A stretch of 64,000 bases of DNA from Blattabacterium cuenoti. GTDB taxonomy: Bacteria > Bacteroidota > Bacteroidia > Flavobacteriales > Blattabacteriaceae. Positions 18,311-27,881 of this stretch are shown piece after piece; the first letter of the stretch is position 1; every line of letters begins with the position of its first letter. The stretch covers positions 124,001 to 188,000 of the forward strand of contig NZ_CP059213.1 of the NCBI RefSeq assembly GCF_014252255.1. The letters run 5' to 3'. The position numbers and the translations under genes are program-made. The notes beneath the pieces are model-generated. The model made no database searches, was not told the DNA's origin, and saw only the letters and a program-made list of their open reading frames with translations.

Positions 18311-18936
18311 ATTATTGTATTTTCTTTTCCTGAAAATCCATAAATTTTTTTTGTCCCTCCTATTTCTACTAATGTAACTTCTTTAGTTTCTCCTGGTTCA
18401 AAACGAACAGATCTTCCGGAAGGAATATCCAATCTATATCCTTTAGTTCCTTTTCGATTAAAAAAAAGAGCAGGATTTGTTTCATAAAAATGAAAATGAG
18501 ATCCTATTTGAATAGGACGATTTCCATTATTAGATACAATTCTTTTGATACGAGATCTATTAGGTAATAAGATAATATCTTCTTTCATAAGATTATATTG
18601 TCCTGGAATCATATTAGAATTTTCTTTTTTATTTTTTTTAATAGGATTATGTATAGTAACTAATTTTGTTCCATCAGGAAAAGTAGCCTCTATTTGAACA
18701 TTATTAAGTAATTCATATACTCCATCCATAACTTGTTCATCATTAAGAATATTTTCAGCTTCATACATAAGTTCTTTTACAGTTTTTCCGTCACGTGCTC
18801 CTTCCATTACATAATGAGTAATTAAAGCTAAAGATTCAGGATAATTCAATTTTAATCCTCTTTTTAAACGTTTTTTTGCTAATTCTCCAGCCATATGCAG
18901 AAGAATTTTTTCCTTTTCATAAGAAGTTAAATGCAT
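18307..18936 (-). CDS. ureAB: Fused urease gamma and beta subunits
   Basis: 209 aa. Residues 1-100 form the gamma part ([20 protein letters not shown], later [16 protein letters not shown]) and about 112-209 the beta part ([49 protein letters not shown]). The fusion resembles Helicobacter UreA in architecture but has a short linker, so the enzyme should have two rather than three chains. It is the first gene of a two-gene urease operon, divergent from thrA across a 393-bp gap. In cockroach symbionts urease recycles host urea nitrogen; that context is from known biology, not from this sequence. Confidence 0.97.
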   Translation of the reverse strand: MHLTSYEKEKILLHMAGELAKKRLKRGLKLNYPESLALITHYVMEGARDGKTVKELMYEAENILNDEQVMDGVYELLNNVQIEATFPDGTKLVTIHNPIKKNKKENSNMIPGQYNLMKEDIILLPNRSRIKRIVSNNGNRPIQIGSHFHFYETNPALFFNRKGTKGYRLDIPSGRSVRFEPGETKEVTLVEIGGTKKIYGFSGKENTII

Positions 18937-19329
18937 ACTTTCTTTCTTTCTTTAAGTTATTTTGATAAAAAAAATATAAACATAATATCGTTGCAACAAA
19001 CAAGTATAAGTAATAAGTAAGTTTAAAGTTATGAAATATTATAATAATTTTTTATTTATCATAAAATTTTAAAAAATTAAATAAAATGAATAAAAAAATG
19101 AATAAAATTATATTATTTTTAATTATTTAATTATATTTATTAATTTATTAATAATATTTAATACTAATTAATATTATATATTATAGTAATCTACTCATTC
19201 CAATTATACCATATTTTATTCATACGTATTTATAATATGAAAAAATAAAAAAGGACGTCTCCGTAAATTATTATTATTTTTGTCATCATCCTTAATAATG
19301 GGAAAATTGTTTTAAAAAATAATTAAGAA
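18937..19329. other. Long intergenic region between divergent ureAB and thrA
   Basis: The only gap above 300 bp without a gene. It is extremely AT-rich. Visible items: an AT-only hairpin TTATTAA/TTAATAA at 19137-19154, a TATTTTTG box at 19275-19282 before thrA, and on the minus strand an imperfect TATGTTTA box at 18977-18984 that could serve urease. No tRNA, conserved ORF or convincing riboswitch fold was seen. It presumably holds the promoters of both operons. Confidence 0.7.
19275..19282 (+). promoter_or_regulatory. Candidate -7 box for thrABC
   Basis: TATTTTTG matches the Bacteroidota -7 consensus TAnnTTTG, 47 nt before the thrA ATG. No -33 TTTG is visible at the usual spacing. Confidence 0.35.
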
Positions 19330-21777
19330 ATGCAAGTTTTAAAATTTGGGGGAAGTTCCGTATCTAATTCTGATGCTATTCAACGTATTTGTTCTTTATT
19401 AGAAAAAAAACCAAAAGGAAAATATGCTATTGTTGTATCTGCATTAGGAAATATTACTGATCAATTAATACAATGTGGTCAATTAGCTTCTGAAAGAAAA
19501 AATGTTTATAAAAATATATTAGAAAAAATAGAAATTCGTCATTTAAATATTATCAGAGAATTATTTCCAATAACCTATCAAAGTCATTTAATGAGTTGGA
19601 TAAAAAAAAATATAAATGATTTAGAAAGTTTATGTGATGGAATTTTTCAAGTAGAAGAACTTTCAAAACGATCTTTAGATAAAATAATGAGTTTTGGAGA
19701 ATTAAGTTCTTCTTTTCTTATTGCAGAAAAATTGAAACAATATGGTTTAGATGCAATTTATAAAGATAGTCGTGATTTAATAATTACTGATTCTCAATTT
19801 GGATGTGCACAAGTCGACTTTATCACAAGTAACCATCATATTATCCAATTTTTTAGAGAAAAAATATCAGAATTTATTGTATTACCAGGTTTTATTGGTT
19901 CTACTTTAGAAAATGAAACTACTACTCTTGGTAGAGGTGGATCTGATTATACTTCTGCTATTTTAGCGGCAGCTATATCAGCAAGTTTACTTGAAATATG
20001 GACTGATGTAAGTGGAATGATGACTGCTAATCCAAAAATTGTTAATCAAGCTTTTCCTATTAAAGAAATTTCTTATGAAGAAGCAATGGAATTATCGCAT
20101 TTTGGAGCAAAAGTAATTTATCCTCCAACAATTCAACCTGCTATGAAAAAACATATTCCTATACAAATTAAAAATACGTTTTCTCCTTTAGATCCAGGAT
20201 CTTTAATTTATATTAGTAAAAATACAAATATAAGCCAACCCGTTACGGGTATATCTGGAATTCAAAATATGTCTTTACTTACTCTCGAAGGAAGTGGTAT
20301 GGTAGGAATACCTGGATATTCTAAACGTTTATTTGAAGCATTATCACGTGAAAAAATAAATGTAATATTTATAACTCAAAGTTCATCAGAACACTCTATT
20401 ACTACAGGAATTCATGAAATGGACGTAATCAAAGCAAAAGCTGTAATAGATAGTGAATTTTCTCAAGAAATACATCAAAGACGTATTGATCCATTAAGAA
20501 TAGAAAAAGATCTTTGTATTATTGCTGTAGTAGGAGATAATATGAAAAATCTTCATGGAACTAGTGGAAAAATGTTTTCTTCTTTAGGAAGAAATAGTAT
20601 TAATGTTAGAGCTATAGCTCAAGGTTCTACTGAAAAAAATATATCAGCTGTTATTAGAAAAACTGATTTTAAAAAAGCATTAAATACTTTACATGAAGCC
20701 TTTTTTGAAAGACCTCCAAAACAAATTAATCTTTTTATTTGTGGAGTAGGAAAAGTAGGAAATAAATTACTTGAACAATTATATCAACAAAAAAATTATC
20801 TATTGGAAGAATTAAAACTTCAAGTTAGAGTTATAGGATTAGCTAATAGCAAAAAAATGTATTTTAATGATCATGGAATGAATTTATATCATTGGGAAAA
20901 ATATATAAATCAAAATGGTCATAAAATGAATATATATTCTTTTATGGAAAAAGTATGGAAATTTAATTTAAGAAATAGTTTATTTGTTGACAATACAGCT
21001 AGTGAAGAAATGGCGATGACTTATGATAAATTTTTAAAAAATGGAATTGGTGTTATTACTTGTAATAAAATAGCTTGTTCTTCTGATTATGATCATTATA
21101 AAAAATTAAAAATACTTTCTCGACATTTTAAAGCTCCATTTTTATTTGAAACTAATGTAGGAGCTAGCCTTCCAGTTATTAGTACATTAAATGATCTTAT
21201 CAATAGTGGAGATAAAATAAATAAAATAGAAGCAGTTTTATCAGGAAGTTTAAATTTTATATTTAATCATTTTATAGGAAAAAAATCATTTTTAGAAGTA
21301 GTTAAAGAAGCCCAATATAAAGGATATACAGAACCAGACCCTCGTATTGATTTAAGTGGATTAGATGTTATGCGAAAAATACTTATTTTAGCACGAGAAT
21401 GTGGATCTCCATTAGAATTAAATGATATTCATAAAAAATCTTTTCTTCCTGAAAGTTGTTCAAAATCAACTTCTATAGATAATTTCTATCAAGAATTAGA
21501 TAAATACAAAGATTATTTTTTTCAAATAAGAAATAAAGCAGAAGAAAATAAAAAACGTTTACGTTTTATTGCTTGTTATGAAAATGGAATAGCTTCTGTA
21601 GGATTGGAATCCATTCAACAAAGTCATCCATTTTTTCAATTAGAAGGAAAAGATAATATGGTTTTATATAATACATATCGTTATGCGGAACAACCTCTCA
21701 TAATAAAGGGAGCAGGGGCTGGAGCAGAGGTTACGGCATCTGGAGTTTTTTCTGATATTATTAAAGCTACTAAATAA
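19330..21777 (+). CDS. thrA: Bifunctional aspartokinase / homoserine dehydrogenase
   Basis: 815 aa. Residues 1-290 are aspartokinase (KFGGSSVSNSD at 4-14; TTLGRGGSDYTS near 196), about 305-460 two ACT regulatory repeats (SMVGIPGYSKRLFEAL; SSLGRNSINVRAIAQG), and about 465-815 homoserine dehydrogenase (INLFICGVGKVGNKLL as the NAD(P) site; YTEPDPRIDLSG near the catalytic region). It does the first and third steps from aspartate to threonine. The ACT domains imply possible feedback control by an end product. First gene of thrABC; thrB begins 5 bp after its stop. Confidence 0.97.
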   Translation: MQVLKFGGSSVSNSDAIQRICSLLEKKPKGKYAIVVSALGNITDQLIQCGQLASERKNVYKNILEKIEIRHLNIIRELFPITYQSHLMSWIKKNINDLESLCDGIFQVEELSKRSLDKIMSFGELSSSFLIAEKLKQYGLDAIYKDSRDLIITDSQFGCAQVDFITSNHHIIQFFREKISEFIVLPGFIGSTLENETTTLGRGGSDYTSAILAAAISASLLEIWTDVSGMMTANPKIVNQAFPIKEISYEEAMELSHFGAKVIYPPTIQPAMKKHIPIQIKNTFSPLDPGSLIYISKNTNISQPVTGISGIQNMSLLTLEGSGMVGIPGYSKRLFEALSREKINVIFITQSSSEHSITTGIHEMDVIKAKAVIDSEFSQEIHQRRIDPLRIEKDLCIIAVVGDNMKNLHGTSGKMFSSLGRNSINVRAIAQGSTEKNISAVIRKTDFKKALNTLHEAFFERPPKQINLFICGVGKVGNKLLEQLYQQKNYLLEELKLQVRVIGLANSKKMYFNDHGMNLYHWEKYINQNGHKMNIYSFMEKVWKFNLRNSLFVDNTASEEMAMTYDKFLKNGIGVITCNKIACSSDYDHYKKLKILSRHFKAPFLFETNVGASLPVISTLNDLINSGDKINKIEAVLSGSLNFIFNHFIGKKSFLEVVKEAQYKGYTEPDPRIDLSGLDVMRKILILARECGSPLELNDIHKKSFLPESCSKSTSIDNFYQELDKYKDYFFQIRNKAEENKKRLRFIACYENGIASVGLESIQQSHPFFQLEGKDNMVLYNTYRYAEQPLIIKGAGAGAEVTASGVFSDIIKATK

Positions 21778-21782
21778 AAATC

Positions 21783-22724
21783 ATGAAGGGGATTAAAATT
21801 TTTTCACCAGCTACTGTTGCTAATTTAGCTTGTGGTTTTGATGTAATTGGATTAGCTTTGGATTTTCCAAAAGATGAAATTTTTTTATATAAATCTAATA
21901 ATCCAGGAATACGTATCAGAAAAATACATGGAACATCATTACCAAATGATCCAAAAAAAAATGTAGCTTTTGTAGCTTTACAGTTTTTTTTAAAAAAATA
22001 CCAACAAGAAAAAGAAAAAAAAATAGGATTTGAAATAGAATTAATTAAAAATATACATCCTGGAAGTGGAATAGGATCTAGTGCTGCTAGTGCAGCAGGA
22101 GTTGTTTATGGGGCTAATGTATTATTAGGATACCCTTTTAATACTATGCAATTAATACGTTTTGCTATGGAAGGAGAACGTATAGCAAGTGGAACCGCTC
22201 ATGCTGATAATGTTGCTCCTGCTATAATGGGTGGGTTAACATTAGTAAGAAGTTATCAGCCACTAGATATTACAAAATTACACGTACCTAATGAATTATG
22301 GATAAGTATTATTCATCCACAAATTGAAATTAAAACATCGGATGCAAGAGAAATTTTAAAACAAAAAATATTAATGACAGATGCTATTCGACAGTGGGGT
22401 AATATAGGAGCATTAGTTGCGGGATTATATCAGGAAAATTATCGATTAATAAGTAGATCTTTAGAAGATTTTATTGTCGAGCCAATACGAGCAATACTTA
22501 TTCCAGCTTTTTATGAATTAAAAATTAGATGTAAAGAAATAGGTGCTCTTGGTGGAGGTATTTCTGGATCAGGGCCTTCTGTTTTTATGTTAAGTAAAGG
22601 AAACCATACGGCTAAAAAAGTAACTGAAATGATGAATCGTGTTTATTCAACATTACAAATTGATTATAAAACTTACACTTCTTCTATAAATCAAAAAGGA
22701 GTAAAATGGTCTAAAATTCTTTAA
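21783..22724 (+). CDS. thrB: Homoserine kinase
   Basis: 313 aa, a GHMP kinase with the ATP-binding loop IHPGSGIGSSAASAAG (about residues 93-108), the N-terminal FSPATVANLACGFDVIG and the C-terminal GGGISGSGPSVFML. It phosphorylates homoserine to O-phosphohomoserine, the substrate of ThrC. Spacing of 5 bp from thrA and 18 bp to thrC shows one operon. Confidence 0.97.
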   Translation: MKGIKIFSPATVANLACGFDVIGLALDFPKDEIFLYKSNNPGIRIRKIHGTSLPNDPKKNVAFVALQFFLKKYQQEKEKKIGFEIELIKNIHPGSGIGSSAASAAGVVYGANVLLGYPFNTMQLIRFAMEGERIASGTAHADNVAPAIMGGLTLVRSYQPLDITKLHVPNELWISIIHPQIEIKTSDAREILKQKILMTDAIRQWGNIGALVAGLYQENYRLISRSLEDFIVEPIRAILIPAFYELKIRCKEIGALGGGISGSGPSVFMLSKGNHTAKKVTEMMNRVYSTLQIDYKTYTSSINQKGVKWSKIL

Positions 22725-22742
22725 AATAAATAAAATAATTTT

Positions 22743-24080
22743 ATGTTATATCATAGTTTAGAAAATAATAAAAATTTAGTTTCTTTTGAAAATGCTGTTT
22801 TAACAGGATTATCCTCTGATGGAGGATTATACATTCCTGAATATATTCCTATGTTAAATCCTAAATTTATTCATAATATTTCTAGTTATGATATTTATAC
22901 AATAGCATTAACTGTTATCAAACCTTATATAGAAAAATCTATACCAGAAAAATTTCTTAAAAATATCATTCATGATACTTTAAATTTTTCTTTTCCATTG
23001 AAAAAAATTCATGATAATATTCATGTATTAGAACTTTTTCATGGACCTACTTTAGCTTTTAAAGATATTGGAGCTCAATTTATGGCAGGATGTTTAAGTT
23101 TTTTTTCTCAAAAAATAGAAAAAAATGTAACAGTTTTAGTAGCTACTTCAGGAGATACTGGTGGAGCTGTAGCTAAAGGATTTTATAATAAACCTGGAAT
23201 AGAAGTAATTATTTTATATCCATATAATGGAATTAGTTCTTTACAAGAAGAACAAATTACTTCTTTAGGAAAGAATATATTTTCTTTAGAAATTGATGGA
23301 AATTTTGATGATTGTCAAAAAATGGTAAAAAAAGCATTTTTAGATAAAGAAATACAACAAAAATATGTATTGACTTCTGCTAATTCTATTAATATAGCTA
23401 GATGGCTTTCTCAAATGTTTTATTACTTTTCAGCTTATAGACAAATAATAATAGAAGAAAAAATAGATAATTCTATAGAATTAATTTTTTCAGTTCCTAG
23501 TGGTAATTTTGGTAATATATGTGCTGGAATAATGTCTGAAAAAATGGGATTACCAATAAAATTTTTTATTGCTTCCACAAATATTAATGATACTATTCCT
23601 AGATTTTTAAAAACTGAAAAATATTATCCTCTTCCAGTCAAAAAAACTATATCAAATGCTATGGATATATCTGATCCTAGTAATTTTTCTAGAATATGGT
23701 ATTTATATAAAAAAAATATATATGAATTAAGAAAAAAATTTATTTCCTATAAATTTACGGATGATGAAACTATAAAAACCATAAATATGGTATGGGAAAA
23801 GTATAAATATATGTTAGATCCACACGGAGCTATTGGTTATTTAGGACTTAAAAAGTATTTAAAAAAACAAAAAGTTCAAAACGATTCATCTACTATAGCC
23901 ATTTTTTTAGAAACAGCTCATCCAATTAAATTTATAGATGAAATTCCATCTTTTTTAAGAAAAAAAATTATTTTTCCTAAAAAATTGAAAACATTTTTAA
24001 GTAAAAAAAGAAAAAAACAAAAAATATCCTTATCTAAGGATTTTAATATTTTTAAAGATTGGTTATTAAAAAGAAAATAA
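22743..24080 (+). CDS. thrC: Threonine synthase
   Basis: 445 aa. A PLP enzyme that turns O-phosphohomoserine into threonine. The PLP lysine is in LAFKDIGAQFM (about residue 109), the phosphate-binding ATSGDTGGAVAKGF follows (about 136-149), and VPSGNFGNICAG is the glycine loop. It closes the thr operon. thyA converges with a 5-bp gap, and there is no recognisable terminator between them. Confidence 0.96.
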   Translation: MLYHSLENNKNLVSFENAVLTGLSSDGGLYIPEYIPMLNPKFIHNISSYDIYTIALTVIKPYIEKSIPEKFLKNIIHDTLNFSFPLKKIHDNIHVLELFHGPTLAFKDIGAQFMAGCLSFFSQKIEKNVTVLVATSGDTGGAVAKGFYNKPGIEVIILYPYNGISSLQEEQITSLGKNIFSLEIDGNFDDCQKMVKKAFLDKEIQQKYVLTSANSINIARWLSQMFYYFSAYRQIIIEEKIDNSIELIFSVPSGNFGNICAGIMSEKMGLPIKFFIASTNINDTIPRFLKTEKYYPLPVKKTISNAMDISDPSNFSRIWYLYKKNIYELRKKFISYKFTDDETIKTINMVWEKYKYMLDPHGAIGYLGLKKYLKKQKVQNDSSTIAIFLETAHPIKFIDEIPSFLRKKIIFPKKLKTFLSKKRKKQKISLSKDFNIFKDWLLKRK

Positions 24081-24085
24081 AAAAT

Positions 24086-24880
24086 TTAAATAGCAATATC
24101 TCCCTTTATATGAGGATAAGGGTTATAATTTTTTAATTGAAAATCTTCAAAACAAAATTCAAAAATATTTTTAATTGATGGATTAAGGATCATTGTTGGA
24201 AGTATTCTTGGAGTTCTTTTTATTTGTAATTGGACTTGTTTAATATGGTTATTATATATATGAGCATCACCTATAGTGTGTATAAATTCTTTTTCTTTTA
24301 AATTAATAATTTTAGCTAACATAATAAGTAATAGAGCATAAGAAGCTATATTAAAAGGTAAACCTAAAAAAATATCTGCGCTTCTCTGATATAATAATAA
24401 AGATAATTTTTTTTTAGATATATAAAATTGAAATAATAAATGACATGGAGGAAGCGCCATATTTGGAATCATTCCAACATTCCAAGAAGAAACAATTAAA
24501 CGTCTTGAATTAGGATTTGATTTCATTTCTTCTATAAGATTAGTTATTTGATCAATAAAAGATCCGTCATATGTAGGCCATTTTCTCCATTGAAACCCAT
24601 ATATTGGACCAAGTTCTCCATTGTTATCTGCCCATTCATTCCATATAAAAACTTTATTATTTTTTAAATATTGAATATTTGTATATCCTTTTAAAAACCA
24701 TAATAATTCATAAATAATAGATCTTATATTTAATTTTTTCGTAGTTAAAAGAGGAAATCCTTTGTCTAAATTAAATCTCATTTGATATCCAAATATACTT
24801 ATTGTTCCTATTCCAGTACGATCTTTTCTTTTTTTTCCATTTTTTAATACGTATTTTAATAAATTTAAATATTGTTGCAT
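24086..24880 (-). CDS. thyA: Thymidylate synthase
   Basis: 264 aa from ATG 24880, identical in length to E. coli ThyA; an ATG 9 bp upstream is less likely. The catalytic cysteine is C146 in [11 protein letters not shown], with [11 protein letters not shown] before it and [11 protein letters not shown] after. It methylates dUMP to dTMP using methylene-tetrahydrofolate. Its substrate would normally come partly from dCMP deaminase, whose gene in this window is frameshifted. Confidence 0.97.
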   Translation of the reverse strand: MQQYLNLLKYVLKNGKKRKDRTGIGTISIFGYQMRFNLDKGFPLLTTKKLNIRSIIYELLWFLKGYTNIQYLKNNKVFIWNEWADNNGELGPIYGFQWRKWPTYDGSFIDQITNLIEEMKSNPNSRRLIVSSWNVGMIPNMALPPCHLLFQFYISKKKLSLLLYQRSADIFLGLPFNIASYALLLIMLAKIINLKEKEFIHTIGDAHIYNNHIKQVQLQIKRTPRILPTMILNPSIKNIFEFCFEDFQLKNYNPYPHIKGDIAI

Positions 24881-24929
24881 AATTTTCAATATGAGTAAAA
24901 TTATTAAATTTTTAATTTAATTTTAAGAG

Positions 24930-24937
24930 TATTTTTG
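24930..24937 (+). promoter_or_regulatory. Candidate -7 box for prs
   Basis: TATTTTTG matches TAnnTTTG, 18 nt before the ATG at 24956. It overlaps the TTG at 24935 that would be an alternative start, which favours the ATG. Confidence 0.4.
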
Positions 24938-24955
24938 CATAAAAAAAATATAACT

Positions 24956-25894
24956 ATGAATCAAAAGGTTCTCTTCTTTTCTACAAGAAGTGGGTTAAAA
25001 TTATCAGAAAATATAGCTTCTTTTTATGGAACTTTTCTTGGTAAAGTAAGATTTTTAGAATTTAGTGATGGAGAATATACTCCTTTTTTTGAACAATCAG
25101 TTCGTGGATCTAAAGTTTTTTTAATTGGTTCTACTTTTCCTCCAGTGGATAACTTAATGGAATTATTATTAATGTGTGATGCTGCTCGTAGAGCTTCTGC
25201 TCATAATATAACACTTGTTATTCCATATTTTGGATGGGCTAGACAAGACCATAAAGATAAACCAAGAACTCCTATTGCTGCAAAACTTATAGCAAATTTA
25301 ATGGTTGCTTCAGGAGCAACTAGAGTTATGACCATGGATTTACATGCAGATCAAATTCAAGGTTTTTTTGATATACCTGTAGACCATTTGTATGCATCTA
25401 GAATATTCATTAATTATATAAAAAAATTAAATATCAATCAATTAATTATTGCTTCACCAGATATGGGAGGAGCAAAAAGGGCTAGAAGCTATGCTGGTTA
25501 TTTAGGAACAGATGTAGTAATCTGTTATAAAGAAAGAAAAAAGGCAAATGAAATTGAATTTATGAATCTTATAGGAAATGTTAGGGGAAAAAACATAATA
25601 CTTATAGATGATATGGTAGATACCGCTGGTACTCTAACAGAAGCTGCTAATTTAATCAAAAAACAAGGAGCTAAAAGTGTACGTGCTATTGCTACTCATC
25701 CAGTTTTATCAGGAAATTCATACGAAAAAATAAATAAATCTGTACTAAAAGAATTAGTTGTTACAGATACTATTCCTATAGATAAAATAAAATCTAATAA
25801 TAAAATAAAAGTTTTATCTTGCGCTTCTCTTTTTGCTGAAGTAATGCAATCGGTACATAATGATGAATCTATTAGTAATAAATTTATAATATAA
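24956..25894 (+). CDS. prs: Ribose-phosphate pyrophosphokinase
   Basis: 312 aa from ATG 24956. It makes PRPP from ribose 5-phosphate and ATP. Visible motifs: FSDGEYTPFF near residue 35, the ATP/metal MDLHADQIQGFFDIPVDHL (about 122-140) and the PRPP loop IILIDDMVDTAGTL (about 211-224). PRPP feeds PurF, PyrE and guaA-linked pathways encoded here. rplY follows after a single base, so they form one unit. Confidence 0.97.
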   Translation: MNQKVLFFSTRSGLKLSENIASFYGTFLGKVRFLEFSDGEYTPFFEQSVRGSKVFLIGSTFPPVDNLMELLLMCDAARRASAHNITLVIPYFGWARQDHKDKPRTPIAAKLIANLMVASGATRVMTMDLHADQIQGFFDIPVDHLYASRIFINYIKKLNINQLIIASPDMGGAKRARSYAGYLGTDVVICYKERKKANEIEFMNLIGNVRGKNIILIDDMVDTAGTLTEAANLIKKQGAKSVRAIATHPVLSGNSYEKINKSVLKELVVTDTIPIDKIKSNNKIKVLSCASLFAEVMQSVHNDESISNKFII

Positions 25895-25895
25895 T

Positions 25896-26537
25896 ATGAA
25901 ATATGTAAATCTATACGGAAAAAAAAGAAATGTAGGGAAAAAAGCTGTTCATTCTATTAGAAGGTCTGGAAAAGTTCCATGTATTTTATATGGAAAAAAT
26001 ATTAATATTCCATTTTTTACTTCATTAGAAGATTTAAAAAAAATAGTATTAAAAACAGAGGTATATGGAATAATTATTAAAATAGAAGGATATCATAAAA
26101 ATATAAATGCAGTTAAAAAAGAAATACAATTTGACCCTATTCACGATACAATATTACATGCAGATTTTTTTCAAATTGATGAATCAAAAAAAATTATATT
26201 AGAAATTCCTATAATTTCTTTTGGAAGACCTATTGGAGTTTCTAAAGGTGGAGAATATTATTCTCCAATTAAAAAATTAAAAGTGAAATCTTTTCCATAT
26301 AATATACCGGAATATATAAAATTAAATATTGATTCTTTAGATATAGGAGATAGAATAACAGTTAAAGATTTATTTAACGATAAATATGTTATATTACATC
26401 CGTCTCATACACTAATAGCAAGTGTAAAAAATTCACGAATAAATATTAAAGGAACACAAGAACAAGAAGAAAAAGAAGATCAAAAAGGAAAAGAAGATCA
26501 AAAAGGAAAAGAAGATCAAAAAGGAAAACATAAATAA
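25896..26537 (+). CDS. rplY: 50S ribosomal protein L25 (CTC form)
   Basis: 213 aa. The N-terminal L25 domain (residues 1-90, with VPCILYGKN) binds 5S rRNA, and the C-terminal beta domain follows (about 95-180). The tail is made of three perfect copies of EDQKGK encoded by an 18-bp tandem repeat, a highly charged extension unlikely to be structured. Position after prs is common in Bacteroidota. tadA follows 25 bp later. Confidence 0.94.
   Translation: MKYVNLYGKKRNVGKKAVHSIRRSGKVPCILYGKNINIPFFTSLEDLKKIVLKTEVYGIIIKIEGYHKNINAVKKEIQFDPIHDTILHADFFQIDESKKIILEIPIISFGRPIGVSKGGEYYSPIKKLKVKSFPYNIPEYIKLNIDSLDIGDRITVKDLFNDKYVILHPSHTLIASVKNSRINIKGTQEQEEKEDQKGKEDQKGKEDQKGKHK
26475..26528 (+). repeat. Three perfect 18-bp tandem repeats in rplY
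   Basis: The unit GAAGATCAAAAAGGAAAA occurs at 26475-26492, 26493-26510 and 26511-26528 without a mismatch. It stays in frame and encodes EDQKGK three times. Perfect identity suggests recent expansion, and copy number may vary between strains. Confidence 0.95.
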
Positions 26538-26562
26538 TTTTTTTATAAAAGATTTTCATTTT

Positions 26563-26997
26563 ATGAAAATAGCTTTAAAAGAAGCTATTATTGCTTTTCA
26601 AAAAAATGAAGTTCCTATAGGTGCTGCAATAACATATGAAGATGTAATTATTGCAAAAGCTCATAATTTAACTGAAACTTTTAATAATATAACAGCACAC
26701 GCAGAAATATTAGCAATTAATTTAGCATCTAATTATTTAAAAAATAAATATATGAAAAAATGTACTTTATACGTAACTATTGAACCATGTATTATGTGTG
26801 CAGGAGCTTTATTTTGGTCTCAAATAGGAAGAGTAGTTTGTGGAGCTTTAAATAATCCTAAAAGAGGATTTTTATATTATGGTATAAAATTACATCCAAA
26901 AACTAAATTTTTATCTGGAATTATGAAAAATAAATGTAGAGATTTGATAAAAAAATTTTTTTCTTTTAAAAGAGAATTCAAAAAAAAAATTAAATAA
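26563..26997 (+). CDS. tadA: tRNA-specific adenosine deaminase
   Basis: 144 aa. The zinc deaminase motifs are TAHAEILAI (H and catalytic E, about residues 46-54) and EPCIMCAGAL (about 74-83). TadA converts the wobble A of tRNA-Arg(ACG) to inosine. An ATG at 26563 gives MKIALKEAIIAFQKNEVPIGA, matching the family start without its first few residues. Its 3' end overlaps the convergent DedA gene by 8 bp. A cytosine or guanine deaminase is less likely given the overall fit to TadA. Confidence 0.92.
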   Translation: MKIALKEAIIAFQKNEVPIGAAITYEDVIIAKAHNLTETFNNITAHAEILAINLASNYLKNKYMKKCTLYVTIEPCIMCAGALFWSQIGRVVCGALNNPKRGFLYYGIKLHPKTKFLSGIMKNKCRDLIKKFFSFKREFKKKIK

Positions 26998-27673
26998 GTG
27001 CTTTTTTCTTTATTTTTAATTTTATAATAATTGGAATAGTTGTAGTAAATATAATTAATAATATTATCCATTCAAGATGATTTTTTAATTCAGGAAAACT
27101 TTTATCTAAATAATGTCCAGCTAACATAATAGAAAAAGTCCAAGTTAACGCTCCTATAATATTATATACCATAAATTTTTTAAAATTAATACGAATTGCT
27201 CCTGCTACAATAGGAGCAAAAGAACGAAACATTGGAAGAAAACGACTTATAATTAATGCAGTTGTTTTATATTTATTATAAAATAATTTTGCTATAATTA
27301 AATGTTTTCTTTTAAAAAAAAATGTATCCTTTTTTTTATATAATAATTTTCCTGATTTATATCCTAACCAATATCCTTGCATATTACCAAGAGTAGCTAC
27401 AAATGCGACAATTAAAATAATTACAAAAAAAGGAACATTATAAAAATTTTTGCATAAGTCTTCTCCAAATATTCCAGCAGTAAATAATAAAGAGTCACCT
27501 GGTAAAAAAAATCCAATAAAAAATCCAGTTTCTGCAAAAACTATTGATAAAAGAATAAAAAAAGCTGTATTTCCAAAATATAAAAATATCCATCTAGGAT
27601 TGAATAAATGTTGAAAAAAATCCCAAATATCCGACATATTACAAATATGAGAAACAAAATTTAATATTTCCAT
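26990..27673 (-). CDS. DedA-family membrane protein
   Basis: 227 aa with about five hydrophobic segments. DedA/SNARE-associated signatures are present: FIGFFLPGDSLLFTAG (about residues 52-67), GNMQGYWLGYKSGK and the arginine/proline region ISRFLPMFRSFAPIVAGA. DedA proteins act in inner-membrane lipid and proton-motive-force homeostasis, and some are flippases for lipid carriers. It converges on tadA. Confidence 0.91.
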   Translation of the reverse strand: MEILNFVSHICNMSDIWDFFQHLFNPRWIFLYFGNTAFFILLSIVFAETGFFIGFFLPGDSLLFTAGIFGEDLCKNFYNVPFFVIILIVAFVATLGNMQGYWLGYKSGKLLYKKKDTFFFKRKHLIIAKLFYNKYKTTALIISRFLPMFRSFAPIVAGAIRINFKKFMVYNIIGALTWTFSIMLAGHYLDKSFPELKNHLEWIILLIIFTTTIPIIIKLKIKKKALI

Positions 27674-27720
27674 TTTTTATAAAGTAAAAAATATTTATTT
27701 TATATTTTAAATGATATGAT

Positions 27721-27840
27721 ATGGAGTATTTATTCAAATTTATTAATATTTTAGGATGGTATCCTAATATATTATTTTTAATAATTGGTTTTTTTTTTCT
27801 TATTTTTTGGTTATATAGAATATTTCATTTTATTGATTAA
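27721..27840 (+). CDS. Possible 39-aa single-span membrane protein
   Basis: An ATG opens a 39-codon frame ending TAA, with an in-frame stop just upstream (27712-27714) so it cannot be longer at the 5' side. The peptide has polar or aromatic ends and one strong transmembrane span (about residues 16-33, ILFLIIGFFFLIFWLY). It lies between the divergent DedA gene and aroB. The Trp and Tyr placing recalls the short DUF6341 membrane proteins of Flavobacteriia, but that is from memory and weak. Chance ORFs of this kind are possible in AT-rich DNA. Confidence 0.4.
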   Translation: MEYLFKFINILGWYPNILFLIIGFFFLIFWLYRIFHFID

Positions 27841-27849
27841 TAAATTAGT

Positions 27850-27857
27850 TAATTTTG
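27850..27857 (+). promoter_or_regulatory. Candidate -7 box for aroB
   Basis: TAATTTTG matches TAnnTTTG, 24 nt before the ATG at 27882. It overlaps an upstream TTG start alternative at 27855, favouring the ATG. Confidence 0.35.
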
Positions 27858-27881
27858 TTAAAAATATCCAAATGTATACGA

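Noticed and set aside
19086..19130. 14-codon ORF with four Ile codons upstream of thrA as an attenuator leader peptide
   Set aside because: ATT, ATA and TTA codons are expected by chance in this AT-rich DNA, there are no Thr codons, and no terminator/antiterminator pair follows.
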